NCBI GenBank assembly: GCA_031285565.1 | Contig: JAITVY010000082.1 | Span: forward strand, 1-64,000 | Length of the DNA: 64,000 nt | Direction of reading: 5' to 3' | DNA from: Tannerella sp. | GTDB taxonomy: Bacteria; Bacteroidota; Bacteroidia; Bacteroidales; Tannerellaceae | In this document: positions 25,976 to 34,735 of the stretch, piece by piece | How positions within the stretch are numbered: position 1 is the first letter of the stretch | How the letters are laid out: the number at the start of each line of letters is the position of its first letter | The notes under the pieces: model-generated | Databases searched by the model: none | Told to the model about the DNA's origin: nothing | The model's input: only the letters and a program-made list of their open reading frames with translations | Made by a program: the position numbers and the translations under genes

Positions 25976-28237
25976 TTATTGCACTACAATGGTTGCATTT
26001 TGCACAATACCATCTTTTTTTGCTTTCAGCCGCAATATGTAATATCCGGCATTATCAGGCGCAGGAAGACTTATTTCTGTTTGCTTACTATGGTATTGCT
26101 TTTGCAATTTGCCGTTCAAATCATAGATACTGATTTCGAATTCGTCTATGGAGGTTTCCATTCCGGTCTGCACAGTCAGCGATTGACCTTTCCGTACCGG
26201 ATTAGGGAATACTAAAAACGACGCTGACGGAAGAATAGGTGCTTCCGAGACTCCTCCATTATCTTTACACCTAAACAGGATTGCGGATTTAAAAGGTGCT
26301 AACTTGATGGAACCGGCATAAACAATCCCATCAAAAGACATGTACGTATTATCCAATGCAATTACAGCATCTTTTGAGGTAGGGTTATACGCCAGAACAG
26401 CAAATTTTTCGGGCGATTCGGCCCCGGAAGTACTATATAAGACAGGCTCGGATTGACTGTGAAGATCGAAATTCGTCTTTTCAATCCATGTTGTGCAGTC
26501 GACAGCGCTACCGGGCATATCGGCAAAGTATTGACTGAAAGGAGCGCTGATGTAATTATTGTCGATTTTATTACTGGTGGTATAGCTGTTAATTCCTGAA
26601 GAAATATCCATATAATAGGACAGACCGGAAACCTGATACATATAGTTTTGCTCTATCGTGTTGGACGAAACAGGGCTATCATCCATATCCTGCATCGAAA
26701 TATTTGCAATGATATTGTTATTATATAACACATTATTTACGACACGGTTACCCTGCGCACCGTGAAAGGCAATGCCTCCACCACTATAGGCGACTGTATT
26801 TCCATCAATAAGAACATGATTTGTTCCATCATCCAACGCTATGCCATTACGCAACAGCAACTGATTTTCCCAGGGTGTACCTTCGTTGCTACCGATAGCA
26901 TTTAATACAATGTTATCTTTTATTTGGTTCCCAGTAAATCCAATACCGGTTAAATAGATTCCGCCTCCGTCTGAAAATTGTAACAGACTATGATCAACCA
27001 CATTGTTTTTAATTAATAAGTCCTGCATTCCTCCTATACAAATCCCACAATATCCGGTACTGTCAATATTGTTCCGGCTGATTTCATTCCGGTTATTGTA
27101 TCCGCCGGCAATACCGACACAAAGACCAAATCCATGTTGTCCGCCATCCAACGATAAGCCTATCCGCTGAATCGTGTTATCCTGTATGTAAGAATCATTC
27201 ACTTCATTGATCTCTACCCCGATAACCTCCAGATCGTGCACTTTATTTTCAACTATCCGACATTGATCTGCATAATAGAGTTCGATTGCCGACTGACAAT
27301 TACGAAACGTGCAACCCTGCACCACAAAATTGTGGCTCGAATTACAGGAAACTGCATGTCTCCGGTAATGCTGAAAACAAAGATTTTCAACAACCACAAA
27401 ACAATCGCCATATAATGTTGTATAGAATGTAAAAAAACCATTTTCGAAATGTGAATATTCAACCTGTTGTTTGTTTGGATTTTCCTGCGAGCAAAGAACA
27501 ATCGTTCCTTCATATTTATCATATGCCCACTCACCAATGAGATCAATAGCATGAAGATGATTTTGTATGAAATATCCCCAATCCGCTTGCGGAAGCATAT
27601 CATTCATTGTTTCCATAACATCAATTCTGCCGTCATCATAGGAATGAGATATTGTATCGCGAAAGATGGTATAACTATGCGATTTAAATGCCACTGTAGC
27701 GCCATCCCAATAACCATCGGGGAAACTCAACGTATTATCCTGTAATCCCGGTGCATAGTAGTTGGTGACCTTTCGATATCCTTTGTTGGGAAAACGGGCC
27801 GGATAATATTTTTTGCCGTTAATAAACAATATATCAATGGCATCGGGATGCTCCGCCACATGCGCCTGCCACAGATTTTGATCGATTTGTGTCCAGTCGG
27901 AAATTTGCTTCGCACCGCTTATGACAGGTTCCTCCCCCACTCCATATGCTCCAAAAGTTATAGGATGATCAGCAGTACCATGTACATATTTGACCTGTAT
28001 CGATCCATAATAAATACCACCACGTTCGAACAAAACAGTATTACCGGGGCCCAATAACGGAACTTCTTGGTTTACCCGTTCAATAGTAGCCCAGGCTGTC
28101 GCCGGACTGATGCCACTGTTTGCATCATTGCCCGAAGGAGATACATAATAAGTCTGTGCATACAGCATTCCCAGATGGAAAAGAAAATATCCAAACAAAA
28201 TAGTCCGGACAATGGCTCGTTTTAAAAATATGATCAT
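25976..28237 (-). CDS. T9SS-exported right-handed beta-helix protein (paralogue 3)
   Basis: This 753-residue protein is the first gene of the tandem trio in transcription order. It shares the signal peptide, the 'YYVSPSGNDANSGISPATAWATIERVNQE' opening, the beta-helix with rungs such as 'VLIDGNTVAYSGGGIAFHGAQGNRVVNNVLYNNN', the 'FAVLAYNPTSKDAVIALDN' sandwich and the T9SS sorting domain of paralogue 2. It lacks the Ig-like module, which accounts for its shorter length. Substrate is unknown; a carbohydrate is likely. Exported through the Sec and T9SS machinery, it would be surface bound or secreted. Confidence 0.82.
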   Translation of the reverse strand: MIIFLKRAIVRTILFGYFLFHLGMLYAQTYYVSPSGNDANSGISPATAWATIERVNQEVPLLGPGNTVLFERGGIYYGSIQVKYVHGTADHPITFGAYGVGEEPVISGAKQISDWTQIDQNLWQAHVAEHPDAIDILFINGKKYYPARFPNKGYRKVTNYYAPGLQDNTLSFPDGYWDGATVAFKSHSYTIFRDTISHSYDDGRIDVMETMNDMLPQADWGYFIQNHLHAIDLIGEWAYDKYEGTIVLCSQENPNKQQVEYSHFENGFFTFYTTLYGDCFVVVENLCFQHYRRHAVSCNSSHNFVVQGCTFRNCQSAIELYYADQCRIVENKVHDLEVIGVEINEVNDSYIQDNTIQRIGLSLDGGQHGFGLCVGIAGGYNNRNEISRNNIDSTGYCGICIGGMQDLLIKNNVVDHSLLQFSDGGGIYLTGIGFTGNQIKDNIVLNAIGSNEGTPWENQLLLRNGIALDDGTNHVLIDGNTVAYSGGGIAFHGAQGNRVVNNVLYNNNIIANISMQDMDDSPVSSNTIEQNYMYQVSGLSYYMDISSGINSYTTSNKIDNNYISAPFSQYFADMPGSAVDCTTWIEKTNFDLHSQSEPVLYSTSGAESPEKFAVLAYNPTSKDAVIALDNTYMSFDGIVYAGSIKLAPFKSAILFRCKDNGGVSEAPILPSASFLVFPNPVRKGQSLTVQTGMETSIDEFEISIYDLNGKLQKQYHSKQTEISLPAPDNAGYYILRLKAKKDGIVQNATIVVQ

Positions 28238-28625
28238 AATAATTATTTTTTATAAAACCGCAGATTAACGCGAATTATCACTAATTATTATCTGTTTTTA
28301 TTTTTCAAGAATACAAAAAGGCCTCGAATACAGGCACTAACTTTCTTCCTATCAACACCATTTGATCATATAAATAATTACTTGACCAATCAACTCTCCA
28401 AGCTTCAAATATACATAAAAGTTTTATCCGACAATTTTTAACAACAAAAAACTTTTATACTTAGTATGATTATTTTTTACTTTATGCCGTCGCAAGTTTT
28501 TAACTTGTTTCTGAAGTCTTAACTTGTGGTCACTCATTCCTTTGTCTTGGCACAAAGTGACGGAAAGAATATTAGAGCCAGAACTTTCTACGAGTAATAT
28601 AAGAAATTATCGCTCATTAATAATA
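28238..28625. other. Intergenic region carrying a dispersed repeat
   Basis: 28254-28310 is the second copy of the repeat at 20768. Around 28530-28570 lies a phrase (TTGTCTTGGCACAAAGTGAC) of the kind scattered between genes in Bacteroidota. No other gene is visible. Confidence 0.55.
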
Positions 28626-28931
28626 ATGAAAGGAGATTCTAAGGTTATTTACTTTATAGAAAACAATTTGTTGCACATTTCGTTCATATGGGTTTGTCGA
28701 CAATATCCAAAATATCTGTCAGAATATATAAAAATAGAAGAAGAAGAGTATGACAACCCCGAAGAAGATAACAATACAAATGAGGTTAACGAACCGGCAG
28801 CACAATACGAATCTGAGACCGAAATGACTTTCTCACCACCATTGACTGAAGAGGAACTGGCTGAAGCTCTTACTACCGAACAAGTGAAAGAACACCTTCA
28901 TGATTATATTCATAAACTATTTAATCAATGA
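28626..28931 (+). CDS. Small acidic protein of unknown function
   Basis: The protein is 101 residues from ATG 28626; the GTG-like earlier start at 28524 would read through repeat DNA. A basic-hydrophobic N-terminus ('IYFIENNLLHISFIWVCRQYPKYLSEYIKIE') is followed by a strongly acidic linker rich in E, D and N. It ends in a helix, 'LTEEELAEALTTEQVKEHLHDYIHKLF'. The pattern resembles a linker plus short protein-interaction helix, but no family is recognised. It may be a remnant of a larger gene. Confidence 0.4.
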   Translation: MKGDSKVIYFIENNLLHISFIWVCRQYPKYLSEYIKIEEEEYDNPEEDNNTNEVNEPAAQYESETEMTFSPPLTEEELAEALTTEQVKEHLHDYIHKLFNQ

Positions 28932-29001
28932 ATTACAGATATTTGCTAAATTTGTGTCTGATTATAAACTGAAGAAAATTATACTTTAATAGTAACTCAT
29001 T

Positions 29002-29400
29002 ATGGCGCTTAATCTTGTAGGATGGAATGTTGTCCTGGATTCCGGTAATGCGGACGAACTATCTGCATTTTACGAAAGACTGCTTGGCTGGACGAGGTTC
29101 AGCGGTGAAGAATTTACAGTCTTGGCGAATATAAATCAGAAAGGATTCCCGACTTGGATAACCTTTCAACAGGTTGATAATTATGTACCACCTGTTTGGC
29201 CTGCAACACCGGACGAACAGCAGCAAATGGAGCATTTGGACTTCCATGTTGAGGATGTGGAAGAAGGAGTAAAACATGCCCTGTCGTGTGGTGCAACCAT
29301 GTCTGAAACCCAATGCGATGATGGCTGGCGGGTGATGCTTGACCCTGCGGGACATCCGTTCTGCCTACTGCCGCCACCACCCTGGATGAAAGAAGTTTAA
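29002..29400 (+). CDS. VOC-family (glyoxalase/bleomycin resistance-like) protein
   Basis: This 132-residue protein is a single VOC unit with paired beta-alpha-beta-beta-beta modules: 'GWNVVLDSGNADELSAFYERLLGW' at the start and 'HLDFHVEDVEEGVKHALSCGA' and 'WRVMLDPAGHPFCLLPPPPW' later. Members bind metal and act as lyases, dioxygenases or antibiotic-binding proteins. The specific substrate cannot be inferred. It is soluble and followed by the GH78 gene after 54 bp. Confidence 0.82.
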   Translation: MALNLVGWNVVLDSGNADELSAFYERLLGWTRFSGEEFTVLANINQKGFPTWITFQQVDNYVPPVWPATPDEQQQMEHLDFHVEDVEEGVKHALSCGATMSETQCDDGWRVMLDPAGHPFCLLPPPPWMKEV

Positions 29401-29454
29401 GACTTCTAATTCATATCATTCCTTAGCAAATAATTCTATATCCGTGTAAAACCC

Positions 29455-31647
29455 ATGATTGAGATGAAATCAAAAGTAGTATTTGTTTATTTAATCCTGT
29501 TAGTATTCGTATATACAGTCCGGGCACAAAATGTAGAATATGACCCGCTGTTGGATCCGGCGGTTGAAGTATTGGGTAGTCCTTTACACAACAGTAACAG
29601 TGAGTCCTTATGGTATCCGGGACAATTAAGCGCACATCTGCAACAGAAAAGGATGAAAGAATCGGCAGAACGTTGTGTCAACGTAGGCTATCCGGGCAAA
29701 TTTTATGCGCCGGTTTATAAAACGTCATTCCGCAAAACATTCAATCTTTCATCGGAAACCCGGCTGGAATGGATCTCAACGGGAAAAACAAAAGCCTTCA
29801 TTAACGGACAGGAAAAAGAGGTTGTTTCAAATTCACTCCTTTTGCCGAAAGGCAGGAATAATATTCTCTTTGAAGTCTCTACGGAGGACGATCTGCCCTC
29901 AATAAAAGTCACTTTAAACGGAGTGGTCTCTGTTGAGGAGTGGTCTGCCAGTCTGGACGGAACATACTGGAACCGGGCAGAAACATCTAATGTATTCGGA
30001 ACCGAAGGACGCAGGCCTTTAGATGATCCCGAAGTAGATGTAGTTATTAAACCCGTATCAATCGTTCCCGTTAGGAATTCGACGGTAGAAAAAGATAAGA
30101 TAATCATTGAAAAGAACGGATATGTACTGATCGACTTCTTCCATCTGGAAATGGGAAAGGTGTCGTTCACCGTTAAAGGCAACGGACGATTAACCGCTTA
30201 CGTGGGCGAAAGTCCGGAAGAGACACTGAATGAAAACACGAAAGCCTTTGAGCAAGTGGCTATCGAACCATATATGCTGACAGGAAACGAAACGGTTATC
30301 ACCCTGCCGGAGATGGCGCTGCGCTATGTAAAATTAGCTACAGATGGGGATTGCGAACTTTCGGATATCCGGTTTACCGCAAAAATGTGGCCGGTTGATT
30401 TCCTGATGACATTCGATTGTGACGACGAACGGATGAACAATATATGGAAAGCTTCGGTTGCTACCCTGCATACCAGCACACATGGATTCTATCTCGATGG
30501 GATCAAAAGAGATTACCTGCCCTGGTCGATGGACGCCGTGCTAAGTACGTTCGGCGGAGATTACGTCTTCGGCGACCGGCAGACATCGCTTAACAGTCTA
30601 TCTGTTGCCTTACTTCCTTACAATCCTACCCGCGATGATATCGGAATTCCTGACTACCCGTTGCATGCCCTGATCGGTTTTAAACAACACCTGATGCGTT
30701 ATGGCGATTTCAATACAATACTGGCTTACCGCGACCGTATGGAACAGCTTCTACAGTTTTACGAGACACTACAGGACGAAAACGGCTTTATCGGGAAAAT
30801 GGGAGTCTGGGGATTTGTTCCCGGATGGGCTACCACACAAGGACCTGACAATAAAGGAACTCCGGCATACGCCCAGATGATGCTGTACCTTAACTATAAG
30901 ATAGGCGCCGAATTTGCGGAAAAGTGGGGAGATAAAAAAATGGTAAGGTATTGCCGGAAACAGGCAGAAACCCTAAAGGCTTCGATCTTAAAACATTTCT
31001 GGAATGAAGAGAAAGGGATGTTTATCAATGGGTACAAACAAAATGGCGAATTGGATGAGGGTATATCGCACCATGCACAATACTGGGCGATCCTGTCTGG
31101 GTTGTTTCCTGAAGAGCGATATGATCATTTGTTTGAAACGCTGCCAGACATACCTGACTATAAATCAAATGTAAGCTATGAAAAAGGGTATGAATTCCTG
31201 GCATATTCGAAAGCCGGAAAAGTGTCTCAAATATGGGATTTTCTTTTTACGGTATTTGGCGACTGGCTCGAACAGGGACATACGCGTTTCCCTGAAAACT
31301 TCTCCTACCTGAAATCCAAAGACGAACAATTGGTTTTCTACAATCGCCCGTACGGATTAAGCCTTTGCCATGGGGCAAACGGTGTACCGGGTATTGTGGC
31401 AGTACTCAATGGTATAGCCGGATTCAGACAGTCGGACAGTCAACCCAACCATTATACGATCCGTCCTGACCTTATTCATCTAAAATGGGCGAATATCGAA
31501 TTTCCGGTCAAAGAAGGAAAGATCAGGCTTAAACTGACAAAAGAAGGAACCAATACGATTGAAATTCCCGCTGGCTGCCAGATTGATTTTGTCAACAAAG
31601 ACGGAAAGAAAACGACATTATGGAAAGCAGGAGTATACGATTTGTAA
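29455..31647 (+). CDS. GH78 alpha-L-rhamnosidase-like glycosidase
   Basis: This 730-residue protein has a signal peptide (an in-frame ATG at 29464 is equally good) ending at 'VRAQN'. An N-terminal beta-sandwich region precedes an (alpha/alpha)6 barrel from about residue 315. The motif 'YLDGIKRDYLPWSMDA' corresponds to the GH78 'DGxxRDRxxWxGD' catalytic acid region. The C-terminal beta-sandwich closes with 'HLKWANIEFPVKEGKIRLKLTKEG'. It would release L-rhamnose from plant or bacterial glycans in the periplasm. It is adjacent to the convergent GH29 gene. Confidence 0.82.
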   Translation: MIEMKSKVVFVYLILLVFVYTVRAQNVEYDPLLDPAVEVLGSPLHNSNSESLWYPGQLSAHLQQKRMKESAERCVNVGYPGKFYAPVYKTSFRKTFNLSSETRLEWISTGKTKAFINGQEKEVVSNSLLLPKGRNNILFEVSTEDDLPSIKVTLNGVVSVEEWSASLDGTYWNRAETSNVFGTEGRRPLDDPEVDVVIKPVSIVPVRNSTVEKDKIIIEKNGYVLIDFFHLEMGKVSFTVKGNGRLTAYVGESPEETLNENTKAFEQVAIEPYMLTGNETVITLPEMALRYVKLATDGDCELSDIRFTAKMWPVDFLMTFDCDDERMNNIWKASVATLHTSTHGFYLDGIKRDYLPWSMDAVLSTFGGDYVFGDRQTSLNSLSVALLPYNPTRDDIGIPDYPLHALIGFKQHLMRYGDFNTILAYRDRMEQLLQFYETLQDENGFIGKMGVWGFVPGWATTQGPDNKGTPAYAQMMLYLNYKIGAEFAEKWGDKKMVRYCRKQAETLKASILKHFWNEEKGMFINGYKQNGELDEGISHHAQYWAILSGLFPEERYDHLFETLPDIPDYKSNVSYEKGYEFLAYSKAGKVSQIWDFLFTVFGDWLEQGHTRFPENFSYLKSKDEQLVFYNRPYGLSLCHGANGVPGIVAVLNGIAGFRQSDSQPNHYTIRPDLIHLKWANIEFPVKEGKIRLKLTKEGTNTIEIPAGCQIDFVNKDGKKTTLWKAGVYDL

Positions 31648-31658
31648 TCTTAACCGTC

Positions 31659-33005
31659 TCACTGCGCTCCATCTATCGTACTTTTTTTGATTGCATTTGA
31701 AGAAGTGTCATCAACCGGGAGCGCATTTTCTATTTTAAGGACAACCGGGTTGGGCCATTTATTATTGGTATATAAGCGATGCCCGTTAACAGCGCTGATC
31801 AACAGCCCTTCGGATGTCTGCTCCCATCGTATAGATGCATCAAAGCCTTCCCTGTATTCAACCAGCCCGGAAGCATAGCCCAACACGGATACGATGGTTT
31901 TCGCATCCCCTTTTACTCTCCGCAAAAGGAAATCCTTACGTTCACCGTAAAGCCAATCCGAACCTGTTACAAATGCATACACCGTCTTTTTGTCTGCCGA
32001 TGAAGTATACCAGATATTCTTCTCACGGATTACATTCCAGGGACGTATACCACAAATAGCTTCGTTGTTCACAAAGTTCCACAACGCCACTTCCCTTAGC
32101 AATGCCTCCTGCTCTATCTGTATTTCACCATCCGGCTTAGGGCCTATGTTCAGCAGGAAATTACCGCCTTTAGCACGTATTTCGATAAGCATGTCTATAA
32201 TCTCTGTCCCGGTTTTATGCGGATCATTCGTAGGTTTATACTGCCAGTCCGTACCCATAGTATAGCAGGCTTCCCAGGGACCGGGAATAGATCTATCCGG
32301 TGTTTCTTGTTCAGGCGTTTCTATATGCCCCCGTGTTACCATAATATCGGGCTGTAGTTCCCAGGCCAGTTCTTTCAACCCTTCGGCAGGACCATCGAAA
32401 AATATCACATCGATTTTCCCATAATTGGTTAAAAGTTCACGCAACTGCTTTTTATCATAATCCATCAACCCAGGGTTATTTTCGGGATAATGCATCGGAT
32501 GCTGCAAACGCCCGATCGGGATATTGTTCTTATAACAATAGTAAAAATCCTCCGGTGAAAAATAAAGCCCGGTCGCAATACCCTCCGCACGGAAAGCGTC
32601 CAGGATCTCCCTTGTAGCATCCCTCCCGAAAGGTGTGTTCATGATGTTAAAAGGAGTGGATTGCGTTTCAAACATACAAAACCCCGAATGATGTTTAGCC
32701 GTAAAAACAACATATTTCATTCCTGCCAGTTTAGCCAGTACCGCCCATTCGCGCGGAGCGAACCTGACGGGGTTAAAGGTCTTCGGCAACTCACTCGTAA
32801 AACGTTCCAGGTAATCATCCGAAGCCCCGGCCATCGAATGACTGATTACTGCGCCGAGTTGCGAATCCATACTCCAGTGGATGAACATACCGAACCCCAT
32901 ATCCATAAAACGTTCAACTGTTGCCGGTTTATTATCCTGTTGCTGCGCATAAAGCGATAAAGGACATACTAAAAACACCAGTAAGATAAATGCAATGTGC
33001 TTCAT
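31659..33005 (-). CDS. GH29 alpha-L-fucosidase
   Basis: This 448-residue protein has a signal peptide (1-20, ending 'SLYAQ'). It shows GH29 features: 'MGFGMFIHWSMDSQLGAV', 'MKYVVFTAKHHSGFCMFETQSTPF', and the nucleophile Asp204 in 'IDVIFFDGPAEG', followed by 'FLLNIGPKPDG'. It hydrolyses alpha-linked L-fucose from glycans in the periplasm. It is shorter than two-domain members but keeps a C-terminal beta-sandwich. A well-formed promoter with a -33 TTTG and a 19-nt spacer lies upstream. The acid/base residue cannot be assigned by eye. Confidence 0.88.
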   Translation of the reverse strand: MKHIAFILLVFLVCPLSLYAQQQDNKPATVERFMDMGFGMFIHWSMDSQLGAVISHSMAGASDDYLERFTSELPKTFNPVRFAPREWAVLAKLAGMKYVVFTAKHHSGFCMFETQSTPFNIMNTPFGRDATREILDAFRAEGIATGLYFSPEDFYYCYKNNIPIGRLQHPMHYPENNPGLMDYDKKQLRELLTNYGKIDVIFFDGPAEGLKELAWELQPDIMVTRGHIETPEQETPDRSIPGPWEACYTMGTDWQYKPTNDPHKTGTEIIDMLIEIRAKGGNFLLNIGPKPDGEIQIEQEALLREVALWNFVNNEAICGIRPWNVIREKNIWYTSSADKKTVYAFVTGSDWLYGERKDFLLRRVKGDAKTIVSVLGYASGLVEYREGFDASIRWEQTSEGLLISAVNGHRLYTNNKWPNPVVLKIENALPVDDTSSNAIKKSTIDGAQ

Positions 33006-33137
33006 AATATATAGAGATATAATAAGTTATTAAAAATCCGGCAGCTATATTAGGCAATAAACCAACACCACCATTTGGTCTCCGTCGAAATCTGCATTAA
33101 AACCCTATCCGATGAAATGAATGAGACAGAGTTTGTA

Positions 33138-33168
33138 CAAAGATAGTGAAAGGTGAGAGATATGCAAA
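33138..33168 (-). promoter_or_regulatory. Promoter of the fucosidase gene
   Basis: On the minus strand, TTTG (33165-33168) and TATCTTTG (33138-33145) are separated by 19 nt, matching the Bacteroidota -33/-7 consensus. It leaves a leader of about 125 nt. The surrounding 348-bp gap between the two divergent genes holds nothing else clear. Confidence 0.65.
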
Positions 33169-33353
33169 GCTTGCTTTAGCTTATCCGAAGCGCCTCCTAT
33201 ATTCTCCTTCACCGTTTTACTTTTCCGGAATAACATCCCCTATCAAAAGGGGATTTCCTATATATGCATTAAATTCGTCAAGAAACTATTGCAAAATATG
33301 ACAAACTTATTACTTTTTTCGTATTATCTTTAGCTCCCAAAATCAGAGATACT

Positions 33354-34541
33354 ATGTCAACAGGAAAACCGACTTTACTCAGTCCTTCTCAGCCCCGGAT
33401 AGAGGTACTAGATGCACTACGGGGGTTTGCAGTAATGGCTATATTACTTGTGCACAGCCTCGAACATTTTATTTATCCGGTATATCCCGATCCGGCCGTT
33501 CAGCCTGCATGGCTAAATATTGCAGACGCAGGCATCTTCAGCGTGATCTTCACCCTTTTTGCCGGAAAAGCGTATGCTATATTTGCATTATTATTCGGTA
33601 CTACATTTTATATTCAATATACCAATCAGAAAAACAAAGGAAAAGATTTCGGAGGACGCTTTTGCTGGCGGTTATTCCTGCTAGCCGGTTTTGCAACAAT
33701 CAATGCTGCTTTTTTTCCGGCTGGAGACGTATTGCTTCTTTTCTCTATCACCGGACTATTCCTGGTCATAGTCCGTAAATTAAGTGATAAGGCGGTTCTG
33801 ATATTCGCCACCATCCTGCTTTTACAACCGATAGAATGGCTCCATTATATTGCATACCTATTCAATCCTGAATACAAGCTACCGGAATTAGGTGTAGGGG
33901 CTATGTACGGAGAGGTGGCCGCATACACCCAAAAAGGGAACTGGGGTGAGTTTCTTTGGGGTAATATTACCTTAGGACAAAAAGCCAGTTTTTTGTGGGC
34001 TGTCGGTGCAGGGCGTTTTCTTCAAACAGCCGGATTATTTATGCTTGGACTCCTGCTCGGACGCAGACAATTGTTTACCGGTTCACAATCTTCTACCCGT
34101 TTTTGGGTGAGTGCACTTATCATATCAGCCGTATTATTTGCTCCATTGTATCAATTAAAAGCAGAAGTTTACGGTGATACAATAACCGGACAAACAGTCG
34201 GAGTAATTTTGGATATGTGGCAGAAATTAGCTTTCACGATTGTCCTTGTCTCTTCTTTTGTTTTGCTTTATGAAAGCGTTAAGTTCAGAAAACTCACTAC
34301 TAATTTCCGTTACTACGGCAGGATGAGCCTTACCAACTACATCACACAATCCCTGTTGGGTGCATTGATCTATTTTCCCATCGGATTAAACCTGGCGCCC
34401 TATTGCGGATATACGGTCAGCCTGCTGATCGGTTTCCTTATTCTGTTCATACAGATCAGCTTCTGTAAATACTGGTTTAGAAAACATAAACAGGGTCCGC
34501 TGGAATCATTGTGGCATAAACTAACCTGGCTCGGGAAATAA
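33354..34541 (+). CDS. DUF418 membrane protein (YeiB-like)
   Basis: This 395-residue inner-membrane protein has about ten transmembrane helices. The start 'RIEVLDALRGFAVMAILLVHSLEHF' is the acyltransferase-like opening shared by DUF418 and heparan-glucosaminide-acetyltransferase-like proteins. The C-terminal DUF418 part has 'YYGRMSLTNYITQSLLGALIYF' and 'GPLESLWHKLTW'. A role in transferring an acyl group or transporting a small molecule is possible, but unproven for this family. It is monocistronic. Confidence 0.82.
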   Translation: MSTGKPTLLSPSQPRIEVLDALRGFAVMAILLVHSLEHFIYPVYPDPAVQPAWLNIADAGIFSVIFTLFAGKAYAIFALLFGTTFYIQYTNQKNKGKDFGGRFCWRLFLLAGFATINAAFFPAGDVLLLFSITGLFLVIVRKLSDKAVLIFATILLLQPIEWLHYIAYLFNPEYKLPELGVGAMYGEVAAYTQKGNWGEFLWGNITLGQKASFLWAVGAGRFLQTAGLFMLGLLLGRRQLFTGSQSSTRFWVSALIISAVLFAPLYQLKAEVYGDTITGQTVGVILDMWQKLAFTIVLVSSFVLLYESVKFRKLTTNFRYYGRMSLTNYITQSLLGALIYFPIGLNLAPYCGYTVSLLIGFLILFIQISFCKYWFRKHKQGPLESLWHKLTWLGK

Positions 34542-34639
34542 TACGAATCAGTAGTCAGGAAGAAAAGTCCGAACTGTTACTCTCGATCCAGATATTAAAA
34601 AATAAGCGTGTGTGCGATAACATTCCTATTGAAACATGC

Positions 34640-34668
34640 TTGGACTTTCCGAAAATTACTTATCTTTA
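34640..34668 (+). promoter_or_regulatory. Probable gnd promoter
   Basis: TTG (34640-34642) and TATCTTTA (34661-34668) are 18 nt apart. The leader to the gnd ATG is about 60 nt. Confidence 0.45.
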
Positions 34669-34735
34669 CGATCTTAATTTTATAATATCGAATAAATATT
34701 ATTTTTTCAAGCCACTTATTCTTAAATATATATCT

